Positions 8,943-17,771 of a stretch of DNA of 64,000 bases are shown piece after piece. Source of the stretch: Paraburkholderia aspalathi (GTDB taxonomy: Bacteria; Pseudomonadota; Gammaproteobacteria; Burkholderiales; Burkholderiaceae); contig NZ_FPBH01000009.1 in the NCBI RefSeq assembly GCF_900116445.1, positions 1-64,000 on the forward strand, in the 5' to 3' direction. The position numbers and the translations under genes were made by a program. Below the pieces are notes generated by a model, which was not told where the DNA came from, searched no databases, and was given only the letters and a program-made list of their open reading frames with translations. The stretch's first letter is position 1. The number at the start of each line of letters is the position of its first letter.

Positions 8943-9466
8943 TGGCGACCGCACTTTCTCATGACCTGAACGCAATGCCGCAGCCGGCCGCCGCGCTGAG
9001 CTGGCATGACGGCTTCCTGCTTGGCTTTGCGCAGATGGACGAGACGCATCGTGAGTTCGTCGACTGTGTGGCTGCCTTGCAGCAATGCGACGAGGCAGCG
9101 GTGCCGAGGACGCTCGCGGCTTTCGAAAAGCATGCGGTCGCTCATTTCGAGCAGGAAGAGCAATGGATGCAGGACACGAGTTTTCCCGCCGCCCAGTGTC
9201 ACGCGGACGAACACGCGGCGGTTCTGCGCTCGGTACGCGAAGTTGCACAGATGCTGCGCGACGGTGCTGCCTGTCAGGTCGCGCGTGAACTCGCAGAAGC
9301 GCTCGCCGGCTGGTTTCCCGGCCATGCCGACTACATGGACGCGGCCTTATCCCACTGGATGAGCAAACGCACCCACGGCGGCCTGCCGGTGGTCCTGCGA
9401 CGCGCCATGCCGGGCATCGCCGCCCCTGCGTTCGATTCATCCCTTCAAGCCGGAACCACTCGATGA
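8942..9466 (+). CDS. Bacteriohemerythrin
   Basis: The 174-residue protein carries the complete non-haem di-iron ligand set of hemerythrins in order: WHDGF, MDETHREF, HFEQEEQWM, CHADEH, and WFPGHADYMD. It should bind oxygen reversibly and may supply, buffer or sense O2. It is cotranscribed and coupled by 1- and 4-base overlaps with the SDR before it and the FAH gene after it. This is an unusual place for such a gene and suggests support for the oxygen-demanding steps of the pathway. About 35 residues after the helical core are of no recognised type. Confidence 0.88.
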   Translation: MATALSHDLNAMPQPAAALSWHDGFLLGFAQMDETHREFVDCVAALQQCDEAAVPRTLAAFEKHAVAHFEQEEQWMQDTSFPAAQCHADEHAAVLRSVREVAQMLRDGAACQVARELAEALAGWFPGHADYMDAALSHWMSKRTHGGLPVVLRRAMPGIAAPAFDSSLQAGTTR

Positions 9467-10470
9467 GACTCGTCACTTTCCAATTGGCCGACGGCGCGCA
9501 GCGCTCCGGCGCACTGTTCGACAACGATCAGGCGGTACTCGATTTGCGCGAGGCGAGCCGCATCGTGCGTGGCGGCGACAGTGTCGCGTTGGCGAGTGTG
9601 CAGGCGTTGCTGACAGGTGGCGAGCCGTTGCTCGAAGAAGCCCGCGCGCTGCAGGCCCGCGCGCCCGCCGACGCGGTGCGGGAACGCAGTGCCGTGAAGC
9701 TGCTCGCGCCGATTCAACCGCCCACGCAGATGCGCGACTGCTCGTGCTTCGAACTGCACTTGCGGCAGAGCTTCGCCGCGGCGCGTCGTGCGCGCGCCTT
9801 GCGTACGCCCGACCCGGAGGCGACGCTGAAGGCGATGAACACGCGCGCCGACGATCGCGTGATCGACACCTTCAACCGTCAGCCGATCTACTACAAGTGC
9901 AACCGCTTCGCCGTGATTGGTCCCGACGACGACGTGATCTGGCCGGCCTATAGCAAGCTGCTCGACTTCGAGCTGGAGTTCGGCTGTTACATCGGCCAGC
10001 GCGCGAAAGACGTCTCGCGCGAGAACGCGCGCGCGCACATCTACGGCTACACGATCTTCAATGACATCAGCGCGCGCGACGCCCAGGCCACCGAAATGGG
10101 CGGTATGCTCGGCCCCGCCAAAGGCAAGGACTTCGATACGGCGAACGTGATGGGCCCATGCCTCGTCACCGCCGACGAACTGGGCGACCCGTACGACCTG
10201 ACCATGATTGCACGCGTCAATGGCGAGGAATGGGGCCGCGGCAACACGCGCGACATGCGCTGGCAATTCGAGGACGTGATCGCGCATATCTCGCGCTCCG
10301 AGACGTTGCATCCGGGCGAGTTCCTGGGTTCAGGCACGGTCGGCAACGGCTGCGGACTTGAACAGCTCCGCTATCTGAAGCCGGACGATGTGGTCGAACT
10401 GGAAGTGGAGGGCATCGGCGTATTGCGCAGCAGGATCGTGCGGCCGATAGTGCAGGAGGTTGAAGCATGA
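9463..10470 (+). CDS. Fumarylacetoacetate hydrolase family protein
   Basis: The 335-residue protein is one of four FAH-fold enzymes in the window. The metal-site pattern is visible as FELEFGCYIG (the E-x-E pair) and NDISARDAQ, and the C-terminal GSGTVGNGCG and VELEVEGIG are typical. It is longer than the other copies and keeps the N-terminal domain. The fold hydrolyses or decarboxylates ring-cleavage products (C-C bond of a beta-diketone or 2-oxo acid). It overlaps both neighbours by 4 bases (ATGA), so it is part of the tightly coupled operon. Confidence 0.85.
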   Translation: MRLVTFQLADGAQRSGALFDNDQAVLDLREASRIVRGGDSVALASVQALLTGGEPLLEEARALQARAPADAVRERSAVKLLAPIQPPTQMRDCSCFELHLRQSFAAARRARALRTPDPEATLKAMNTRADDRVIDTFNRQPIYYKCNRFAVIGPDDDVIWPAYSKLLDFELEFGCYIGQRAKDVSRENARAHIYGYTIFNDISARDAQATEMGGMLGPAKGKDFDTANVMGPCLVTADELGDPYDLTMIARVNGEEWGRGNTRDMRWQFEDVIAHISRSETLHPGEFLGSGTVGNGCGLEQLRYLKPDDVVELEVEGIGVLRSRIVRPIVQEVEA

Positions 10471-12800
10471 GCGCCGTGCAAGTCGACGCCGCTCAAGCCG
10501 ACGCCGCGCAACGGGCGCCAAGCACGCAACCAGCGCTGCTAGCCGGTTTGAAAGTAATCGACTTTGCCACTGGCCTCGCAGGCAGCGCCACCGCGTTGTA
10601 TCTCGCCGAAGCCGGCGCGGACGTCGTAAAAATCGAACGCCCACGCCATGAGGCCGAGCGCAACGCGGCACTCTTTCATGTGCTCGATCGCGGCAAGCGC
10701 CGCGTGACCGATGGCGACCTTGCCGCGCAGCGCGACCTGCTCGATAGCTTGCTGCCGGATGCCGACGTGCTGGTCCACGACCTCACGCCCGCCGAAGCAT
10801 CCAGATGGTCGCTGGACGACGCGCAATTGCGGCAACGCTATCCGGCGCTGGTCATCGCGAGCGTGGGCGGCTGGCCGCGCCGTCATGCGCTCACCGACGC
10901 TCCGGTGCGCGAGACGCTGGTGCTGGCGCGTCTAGGCATTCTTGACGAACAACCCGGGCATCGGCCTGGTCCGGTATTTATCCGCATGCCGTTTGCGAGC
11001 TGGATCGCCAGCTGGCTGAGCGCGGTCGGCGTCATGGCGCGGCTGATCGCGCGTGAACGCGACGGGCGAGGCGGCATTGCACATACGAGTCTGGCGCAAG
11101 CCGCACTCGTGCCGATGACGATGCACTGGTCGCGCGCCGCGCAGCCCACACCGGTGTTTGCCAAAGGGCTCGACAAGAGCGTGCCGATTCCGCTGCATCG
11201 TTGTGCGGACGGCCGCTGGATTCACGTGCATTACTCGCCCGACGCCGCGCCGTGGATGGCCGAAGCGCTCGCCGCGATGGGCCCGGACGAGGTGGCGCGC
11301 GCCAATGCGCAATGGCCGCCGAGCCATGTCGCGCCCAACTTCGGCGCGAACCGCGAAATCATCGCCACGCGCAATGCGCAGGACTGGGTCGAACATTTCT
11401 GGGCGCACGACGTCGCTGCGCAGATCGCCGTGCCATTCGGCGAGATTTACGCCGATGAACAGGCACGGCTCAACGGTTATGTGGTCGGCGTGGACGATCC
11501 GGTTTTCGGCAGGACGTCCCAACCCGGACCGGCTTATCACGTCGATCCGCCGGCACGTGTGCGCGGACCTTTGCAAGCACCGACGGCAGCACGCGATATC
11601 GACTGGTCGGACAAGAATCGCTTTGGCGCCACCGCTCGCGCGGATTCCGGCGTCGCTAATGGCGCTCGCGCGTCAGGCGCCGCGTCTCCGGCATCCCGTC
11701 CGCCGCTCAACGGTCTCAAGGTATTGGACCTCGGCGCTTATCTCGCCGGTCCGTTTGCCTGCATGGTGCTTGCCGATCTCGGCGCCGACGTCATCAAGGT
11801 CGAGCCGCCCGCGGGCGACGCGATGCGACGGCTCGAGCGGGCCTTCGCCGGCACGCAACGCGGCAAGCGCGGGCTCGCACTGAAGCTCGGCGCCGAAGGC
11901 AGCAAACCCGTCATCGAAGCCCTTGCAAAATGGGCTGACGTCGTTCACCACAACGTGCGGCTGCCGGCGGCGCGCAAGCTCGGCATCGCGCCCGACCAGT
12001 TGCGCGCCATCAACCCGGCGCTCGTCTGCGCGCATGTCAGCTCGTATGGTCCGCAAGGTCCGCGCGCCCATTGGCCGGGCTTCGATCAGTTGATGCAGGC
12101 GGCGCTCGGCTGGGAGACGGAATCGGGCGGCGAGGGCAATCCGCCGAGCTGGCTGCGCTTTGGCGTTGGCGATCACCTGGCGGCCTTGTCGTCGGTATTC
12201 GCGGTGTTGCTCGCGCATCTCGCGCGCATGCGGACCGGCGAGGGACAGGCCGTCGCCTCGTCGCTGCTCGGTGCGATGACGTTGACCGCGAGCGAAGCCG
12301 TCGTGATCGATCGGGGGCGCGCCTTGACGCCGATGGCGCATCTCGACGCGGGCCAGCACGGCATCGCGCCGACGCATCGCCTCTATCGCTGCAAGGATGG
12401 CTGGATCGCCGTGGCCGCGCTGAGTGCTGCGGAGGGCGACGCCTTCACGCGGTTCGCCGGCAAGGAACCCGAAGTCACGCTTGCCGCGTTTGACGTCACG
12501 GCGGCACTGAGCACCTTGCACGCAGCAGGCGTACCCGCCGAGCCCGCATTGGAATCGCAAAGCGACGCTTTCCTCGACAGCGCCGACCATGCCGCCGCCG
12601 GGCTGCACGCTACGTACAGCCATGCCGTCTATGGCTCGCTGCAGCAGATCGGCGCGTTGTGGGACTTCGACGACTTGCCACTCGTCATCGAACGGGCGCC
12701 GCCCGCGCTCGGCGAGCACAGCCGCGAGGTGCTGGAGATGCTGGGTTTTGACGCGCAACACATCGAACAGCTGGTCAATCAGGGCATCACGCGTATTTGA
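10467..12800 (+). CDS. Tandem class III (CaiB/BaiF) CoA-transferase, two domains fused
   Basis: The 777-residue protein consists of two CaiB/BaiF domains in series. The first begins at about residue 25 (LLAGLKVIDFATGLAGSATA). The second begins at about 411 (PLNGLKVLDLGAYLAGPFA, then ADLGADVIKVEPP). Class III enzymes are usually about 400-residue interlocked dimers, so the fusion could be a pseudo-dimer in one chain. The first copy looks more diverged: it lacks the GP after the AG of the first loop, so only one half may be active. The role would be to move CoA between acyl-CoAs to activate a diterpenoid-derived acid. Confidence 0.85.
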   Translation: MSAVQVDAAQADAAQRAPSTQPALLAGLKVIDFATGLAGSATALYLAEAGADVVKIERPRHEAERNAALFHVLDRGKRRVTDGDLAAQRDLLDSLLPDADVLVHDLTPAEASRWSLDDAQLRQRYPALVIASVGGWPRRHALTDAPVRETLVLARLGILDEQPGHRPGPVFIRMPFASWIASWLSAVGVMARLIARERDGRGGIAHTSLAQAALVPMTMHWSRAAQPTPVFAKGLDKSVPIPLHRCADGRWIHVHYSPDAAPWMAEALAAMGPDEVARANAQWPPSHVAPNFGANREIIATRNAQDWVEHFWAHDVAAQIAVPFGEIYADEQARLNGYVVGVDDPVFGRTSQPGPAYHVDPPARVRGPLQAPTAARDIDWSDKNRFGATARADSGVANGARASGAASPASRPPLNGLKVLDLGAYLAGPFACMVLADLGADVIKVEPPAGDAMRRLERAFAGTQRGKRGLALKLGAEGSKPVIEALAKWADVVHHNVRLPAARKLGIAPDQLRAINPALVCAHVSSYGPQGPRAHWPGFDQLMQAALGWETESGGEGNPPSWLRFGVGDHLAALSSVFAVLLAHLARMRTGEGQAVASSLLGAMTLTASEAVVIDRGRALTPMAHLDAGQHGIAPTHRLYRCKDGWIAVAALSAAEGDAFTRFAGKEPEVTLAAFDVTAALSTLHAAGVPAEPALESQSDAFLDSADHAAAGLHATYSHAVYGSLQQIGALWDFDDLPLVIERAPPALGEHSREVLEMLGFDAQHIEQLVNQGITRI

Positions 12801-12820
12801 GCGCCACGGAGACAAGGACA

Positions 12821-13558
12821 ATGAACGAACTGGATTTCACCGGCAAGAACGTGCTGGTGGTGGGCGGCTCGAGCGGTATCGGTAACGGTATTGCCCAGGC
12901 GTTTCTGCAACGCGGCGCGACGGTACATGTGTGGGGCACGCGCGCTTCGGTATCCGATTACGCGGATTCGATCGATTCGAATCTGACGGGGCTGCACTAC
13001 GTCCAGGTGGACGTCTCGGAGTCGGCGAACATCGAACGCTGCGCACTGCCGTTCGATCGCCTCGACGTGCTGGTGCAGGCGCAAGGCACGGTGCTATACG
13101 ACCGTCAGGAGTTCAAGACGGCAGGCTTCAAAAAGGTGCTCGACATCAACCTCACCAGCCTGATGGCCTGTGCGGACCGTTGCTTCGAATCGTTGAAGGC
13201 GGCACGCGGCGCGATGATCATCGTCAGTTCGGCAGCAGCCTTTCATTCGACGCGCGGCAATCCCGCGTATAACGCGTCGAAAACCGGCGCCTTCGGTCTG
13301 ACACGCACGCTAGGCGAAGCGTGGGCACGCGACGGCATCCGCGTGAACGGCATCGCGCCCGGGCTCGTGGAAACCAAGCTCACGCGCGTGACGACCGCCG
13401 ACCCGAAGCGGCTCGAAGGCGCGCTACGGCGCATTCCGCTCGGCCGCCTCGGCACGCCCGCGGACATGGCCGGCGGCGCACTGTTCCTGGCGTCACCGCT
13501 GTCCGCGTACATGCTCGGCCAGACCTTGCTGCTCGACGGCGGCATGTTGCTCGCCTGA
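12821..13558 (+). CDS. Short-chain dehydrogenase/reductase
   Basis: The 245-residue SDR has VVGGSSGIGNGIA at the N-terminus, the VSSAAAF strand and catalytic YNASKTG, and ends with the family-typical LLLDGGM. The ATG at 12821 follows CGGAGACAAGGACA; a TTG 24 bases earlier is in frame but less likely. It is 20 bases downstream of the CoA-transferase and upstream of the acyl-CoA dehydrogenase, which places it in a beta-oxidation-like step. Substrate unknown. Confidence 0.87.
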   Translation: MNELDFTGKNVLVVGGSSGIGNGIAQAFLQRGATVHVWGTRASVSDYADSIDSNLTGLHYVQVDVSESANIERCALPFDRLDVLVQAQGTVLYDRQEFKTAGFKKVLDINLTSLMACADRCFESLKAARGAMIIVSSAAAFHSTRGNPAYNASKTGAFGLTRTLGEAWARDGIRVNGIAPGLVETKLTRVTTADPKRLEGALRRIPLGRLGTPADMAGGALFLASPLSAYMLGQTLLLDGGMLLA

Positions 13559-13593
13559 GTCTTATTCGCACGCTTACCTCAAAGAGGAATCGC

Positions 13594-14868
13594 ATGTCCT
13601 GGGACTTTGAAACCGATCCTGACTTTCAGACCGAACTCGACTGGATCGAGCAGTTTGTGCGCGACGAAGTCGAGCCGCTGGAACATGTATTGGGCAGCCC
13701 GTGGAATATCCATGATCCGAAGTTTCAGATTCTCGTGAAGCCGTTGCAGCAGCAGGTGAAGGATCGCAAGCTGTGGGCTTGCCACCTCGGGCCCGAACTC
13801 GGCGGCCCGGGCTACGGACAGGTCAAGCTCGCGCTGATCAACGAGATTCTGGGCCGCGCGCTGTTCGCGCCGATCGTCTTCGGCTGTCAGGCGCCCGATT
13901 CCGGCAATGCGGAAATCCTGGCGCATTACGGCACTGAAGCGCAGAAGGTGCGTTATCTCGCGCCCTTGCTGGCAGGCGATATCGTCTCCTGTTTCGCGAT
14001 GACCGAACCTCAAGGGGGCGCCGATCCCAAAGTCTTCACGACCCGTGCGGTGCGCGACGGCGATGACTGGGTGATCAGTGGGCAGAAATGGTTTGCGTCG
14101 AACGCACGGTTCGCGGACTTTTTCATCGTGATGGCGATCACCGATCCGGATGTCTCCGCCTACAAGGGCATGTCGATGTTCATCGTGCCGGCGGGCACGC
14201 CGGGCCTAAGCATTCTGCGCAATGTCGGTATGGCCGACGAGCCTGAAGCGACGCACGCCTATCTGGCCTTCGACCAGGTGCGCGTGCCGGCCGACCATAT
14301 GCTCGGCGCACCCGGTGAAGCCTTCGTCGTCGCCCAGGTGCGGCTCGGCGGCGGCCGTGTGCATCATGCGATGCGCACCATCGGTCTCGCGCAGAAAGCG
14401 CTCGACGCCTTGTGCGAGCGCGTGCTGTCGCGCCACACGCAGGGCAGCGTGCTCGCCGACAAACAGATGGTGCAGGAAAAAATCGCGGACTCGTGGCTCG
14501 AACTGGAGCAGTTCCGCTTGCTCGTGATGCGCACCGCGTGGCGCATCGATCGCTACCAGGACTACCAGAAGGTGCGCAAGGACATCGCCGCGGTGAAGGC
14601 CGCGATGCCGAAGGTGCTGCACGACATCGCGGCGCGTGCGCTGCATGTGCATGGTTCGATCGGCGCTTCTTCGGAGATGCCGTTCGCCGGCATGATCTCG
14701 CGCGCCTTCCAGATGGGTCTCGCCGATGGCCCGACCGAAGTGCACAAGGTCACCGTCGCCAAACAGTTGCTGCGTGACTACACGCCGTGCGCGGACCTGT
14801 TCCCCGCGTACCATCGGCCGACCGCGGCCGCGGCCGCCGAGCGGAAATTCCGCGCGGCGCTTGGCTAA
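13594..14868 (+). CDS. Acyl-CoA dehydrogenase (ACAD10/11-like)
   Basis: The 424-residue flavoenzyme has the complete ACAD layout: helical N-terminus, FAMTEPQGGADPKVF and WFASNARFADF FAD contacts, beta-domain, then the C-terminal helical bundle with HVHGSIGASSEMPFA and a DGPTEVHKVTVA end. Length and end motif resemble the larger ACAD10/11-type enzymes. The start at 13594 has AGAGGA 6 bases upstream; the much longer ORF from 13321 overlaps the SDR and is rejected. The next gene, 20 bases on, is an APH-type kinase, the same pairing that is fused in ACAD10/11. Confidence 0.88.
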   Translation: MSWDFETDPDFQTELDWIEQFVRDEVEPLEHVLGSPWNIHDPKFQILVKPLQQQVKDRKLWACHLGPELGGPGYGQVKLALINEILGRALFAPIVFGCQAPDSGNAEILAHYGTEAQKVRYLAPLLAGDIVSCFAMTEPQGGADPKVFTTRAVRDGDDWVISGQKWFASNARFADFFIVMAITDPDVSAYKGMSMFIVPAGTPGLSILRNVGMADEPEATHAYLAFDQVRVPADHMLGAPGEAFVVAQVRLGGGRVHHAMRTIGLAQKALDALCERVLSRHTQGSVLADKQMVQEKIADSWLELEQFRLLVMRTAWRIDRYQDYQKVRKDIAAVKAAMPKVLHDIAARALHVHGSIGASSEMPFAGMISRAFQMGLADGPTEVHKVTVAKQLLRDYTPCADLFPAYHRPTAAAAAERKFRAALG

Positions 14869-14888
14869 CCCGCTCACAGGAGGTCGTG

Positions 14889-15941
14889 ATGACGAATTCC
14901 GCCTGGCAAGCGGCCGTGAACCTCGAGCGGCTCACGCAATGGATGGATGCGCGGTCACTCGAAAGCGGACCGATTGTCGACGCGCAGCCGCTCACGGGTG
15001 GCACGCAAAACATCCTGTTGCGCTTCAGCCGCGGGGCGCGCGAATTCGTTCTGCGCCGGCCGCCCTTGCACGCACGGCCTGAAGTGTGCGCGACCATCGC
15101 TCGCGAGGCGCGCGTGCTGGGTGCATTGGCAGGCACCGCGGTGCCGCATCCGGCGTTGTTCGGATCCTGTACGGACGATGCCGTGCTCGGCGCACCGTTC
15201 TATCTGATGGCGCCGGTGGCAGGGTTCAATGCTTCGGCGGCGGCGCTGCCGGATTTTCATGCGCAGCCGCAAGCGCAGCAACGCATGGGTTACTCGATGG
15301 TGGATGCGCTGCTGCGGCTCGGCGAAGTCGATCCGTTGGCCGTCGGTCTCGGCGACTTCGGCAAACCGCAGGGCTTCCTCGAACGGCAGGTCGCGCGTTG
15401 GCGCGCGCAGCTGGAGCATTACCTGGTGCATGCAGGCTGGCCCGGTCCGGCCTCATTGCCGGGCGTCGTCGAGGTCGCGGAGTGGCTGGAAGCGAATCGT
15501 CCCGCGCCGTCGCGCACCGGCATTCTGCACGGTGATTTTCATCTGGCTAACGTGATGTTTCGCAATGACTCCGCCGAACTCGCGGCGATCATCGATTGGG
15601 AACTGGCCACTGTCGGAGATCCCTTGCTCGATCTCGGCTGGCTGGTGGCGACTTGGCCGAATGCCGAGGGTCAGGGCGCGGGAACGATACGCGTCACACC
15701 GTGGCTCGGATTTCCGAGTGCCACCGAGCTCGTCGGCTACTACCGCGAGCGTAGCGATCGTGATTTATCCGCGATCGATTGGTATGTCGTGCTCGCGCGC
15801 TTCAAGCTCGGCATTCTGCTAGAGGGGAGTTATGCGCGGTCGTGCGCGGGCAAGTCATCGGCGGAGCTTGGTAGCAAGCATCATGCGTCGGCTGTGCGCC
15901 TGCTCGGGCAGGCCAAAGATCTGATTGCACAACTGGCGTAA
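14889..15941 (+). CDS. APH-family phosphotransferase (ACAD10/11 kinase-domain-like)
   Basis: The 350-residue protein has the aminoglycoside-phosphotransferase-like kinase fold: N-lobe with LTGGTQNILLRF and FVLRRPP, the catalytic loop HGDFHLANVMF (Asp and Asn), and the metal-binding IDWELATVGDPLLDLGW. It is not a resistance gene by context. The start at 14889 follows AGGAGGTCGTG. Homologous kinase domains in mammalian ACAD10/11 are thought to phosphorylate a 4-hydroxyacyl-CoA so that the partner dehydrogenase can remove the phosphate, and the neighbouring ACAD makes that role plausible here. Confidence 0.82.
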   Translation: MTNSAWQAAVNLERLTQWMDARSLESGPIVDAQPLTGGTQNILLRFSRGAREFVLRRPPLHARPEVCATIAREARVLGALAGTAVPHPALFGSCTDDAVLGAPFYLMAPVAGFNASAAALPDFHAQPQAQQRMGYSMVDALLRLGEVDPLAVGLGDFGKPQGFLERQVARWRAQLEHYLVHAGWPGPASLPGVVEVAEWLEANRPAPSRTGILHGDFHLANVMFRNDSAELAAIIDWELATVGDPLLDLGWLVATWPNAEGQGAGTIRVTPWLGFPSATELVGYYRERSDRDLSAIDWYVVLARFKLGILLEGSYARSCAGKSSAELGSKHHASAVRLLGQAKDLIAQLA

Positions 15942-16000
15942 CGCGAGGCACGACAGCGACGCTTGAAGTATTCGACAAGATCAGAAACACGGAGACAGAC

Positions 16001-16771
16001 ATGGACATCCAGAACAAACGCGTGATCGTGACCGGCTCGGCGAGCGGCATCGGCGCGAGTGCCGTGAAGGCGCTAGTCGCTGCGGGCGCGAAAGTGGCGG
16101 CACTCGATCTGAACGACGAAACGGGCCGCAATATCGCCGCAGAGGCATCCGCAAAGGGGCCGGGCGTGGCGCATTACTTCTGCTGCGACGTCAGCCAGCG
16201 CGCGCAAGTCGACGACGCTTTCAGCACGGCGGTGGAGCGCATCGGCGGGCTCGATGCGCTCGTGAATATCGCTGGCGTTGAGCGTAAATCGCCGGCGGAA
16301 TCGATCACCCAGGAAGATTGGGACCTGATGTTCGACGTCAACGCGCGCGGCACGCTCAACACCAATCAGGTCGCCTTCGCGCATCTGAAAGAACATGGCG
16401 GACGGATCATCAACTTCGCATCGGCGGCGGGCGTGATGGGCGTGCCGGGGCTCGCGCATTATTCGGCGGCCAAGGCAGCGGTGCTCGGCTGGACCCGAAC
16501 GGCGGCGAAGGAATGGGGCAAATACGGTATCACGGTCAATGCGTTGGCGCCCGCCATGTGGACCCCGATGTACGAGAAATTCCGCGCCCGGCTGGATGCC
16601 GGACACCTCGCCGCGCATGACGCTTTCATGGCGCAGCAGATACCGCTCGGCGGTCGCCTCGGCGACCCCGACACGGCGATGGCGCCCGTGCTGCTCTTTC
16701 TCGTCAGCGACGGCGCGAACTTCATCACCGGACAGACGCTGGCGGTAGACGGCGGTCTGATGATCCCTTGA
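16001..16771 (+). CDS. Short-chain dehydrogenase/reductase
   Basis: The 256-residue classical SDR has VTGSASGIGAS at residues 10-20, VNIAGVE, SAAGVMG and the catalytic YSAAKAA, ending AVDGGLMIP. The ATG at 16001 follows CGGAGACAGAC, the leader common to many genes here. A 59-base gap after the kinase gene contains no visible terminator, so it is probably still in the same transcript. It could act on a 3- or 7-hydroxyl of the terpenoid skeleton or on a hydroxyacyl-CoA; sequence does not decide. Confidence 0.87.
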   Translation: MDIQNKRVIVTGSASGIGASAVKALVAAGAKVAALDLNDETGRNIAAEASAKGPGVAHYFCCDVSQRAQVDDAFSTAVERIGGLDALVNIAGVERKSPAESITQEDWDLMFDVNARGTLNTNQVAFAHLKEHGGRIINFASAAGVMGVPGLAHYSAAKAAVLGWTRTAAKEWGKYGITVNALAPAMWTPMYEKFRARLDAGHLAAHDAFMAQQIPLGGRLGDPDTAMAPVLLFLVSDGANFITGQTLAVDGGLMIP

Positions 16772-16786
16772 GCGCGGCGGCACAGA

Positions 16787-17635
16787 ATGACTGAACGTCT
16801 ACAAGGCCAGGTTGCGCTGATTACCGGCGCCGCCAGCGGCATAGGCGCCGCGACGGCCCGGCGCATGGCGGCGGAAGGCGCCACGGTCGTGCTGGCCGAT
16901 ATCGACGCCGACGCGGGTGCTTCTCTGGCGCGGGAACTGGCGAATGCATCGTTCGTGCGCACCGACGTGAGCGTCGAAGCACAGGTTGCTCAGGCGGTCG
17001 AGCATGCGTTGCAACGGTATGGCCGGCTTGACTGTATGGTGAACAACGCGGGGCTGGTGGGCGCGTTCGGCTCGATCCTCGAGACCGACGCCGCCGCCTG
17101 GCACGCCACGCTCGCTGTGCTGCTCGATAGCGTGTTTTACGGCATCAAGCATGCCGGTCGCGCGATGGTGCGTCAAAAGAGCGGCTGCATTCTGTCGGTG
17201 GCCAGTACTGCCGGCGTAATCGGCGGGCTCGGGCCGCATGCTTACACCACGGCCAAACACGGTGTGATCGGGCTCACGCGATCCGCCGCCTCGGAACTTG
17301 CGCCCCACGGCGTGCGCGTGAACGCGGTCGCGCCGGGTACGACCGTCACCAACATGATCGTGCAAGGCCGCGGCAGTCTCGAAGCCGCGCTCGACGCAGC
17401 CGCTGCGGCATCGCCTCTCGGTACGCCTCTGATGCCGGAGGAAATCGCCGCGGCGTGCGTCTACCTGGCAAGCGACGATGCGCGCCATGTCACCGCGCAC
17501 ACGCTGGTGATCGATTCCGGCGTGACGGTGGCGGGCGCGTCCGGCAGCGGCCAGTTTCATCAGCGCGCGGCGGGTTTCATGGGTCGCATGCCGGAAGCAG
17601 TAGATCGAACCGACCGAACAGATCGACCTATTTGA
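16787..17635 (+). CDS. Short-chain dehydrogenase/reductase
   Basis: This 282-residue SDR has ITGAASGIGAATA, VNNAGLVG and catalytic YTTAKHG. It is 15 bases downstream of the preceding SDR gene, and the two are clearly different sequences, not a recent duplication. It carries an extra tail of about 30 residues after the usual IDSGVTVAG end, of low complexity with repeated DRT. Its function is a generic NAD(P)-dependent alcohol/ketone conversion in the operon. Confidence 0.85.
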   Translation: MTERLQGQVALITGAASGIGAATARRMAAEGATVVLADIDADAGASLARELANASFVRTDVSVEAQVAQAVEHALQRYGRLDCMVNNAGLVGAFGSILETDAAAWHATLAVLLDSVFYGIKHAGRAMVRQKSGCILSVASTAGVIGGLGPHAYTTAKHGVIGLTRSAASELAPHGVRVNAVAPGTTVTNMIVQGRGSLEAALDAAAAASPLGTPLMPEEIAAACVYLASDDARHVTAHTLVIDSGVTVAGASGSGQFHQRAAGFMGRMPEAVDRTDRTDRPI

Positions 17636-17771
17636 GCAGCGCGCGCCGCGCATTGACGTGTCGTGCGCGCATTTCGAACACCACGCCGCCGCCCGCATGA
17701 CATTCGCGTAGCGACGGCGTCCCTACACGGCCCAACACAGCCATCCCCCCGCCATACCAGGAGAAAGTCCC

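Noticed and set aside
13321..13593. N-terminal extension of the acyl-CoA dehydrogenase at 13594
   Set aside because: It reads through the end of the SDR gene in another frame and is rich in Arg; AGAGGA precedes the start at 13594.
14889..15941. Aminoglycoside resistance gene
   Set aside because: The APH fold is present, but the neighbourhood and length fit the ACAD10/11-type kinase rather than a drug-modifying enzyme.
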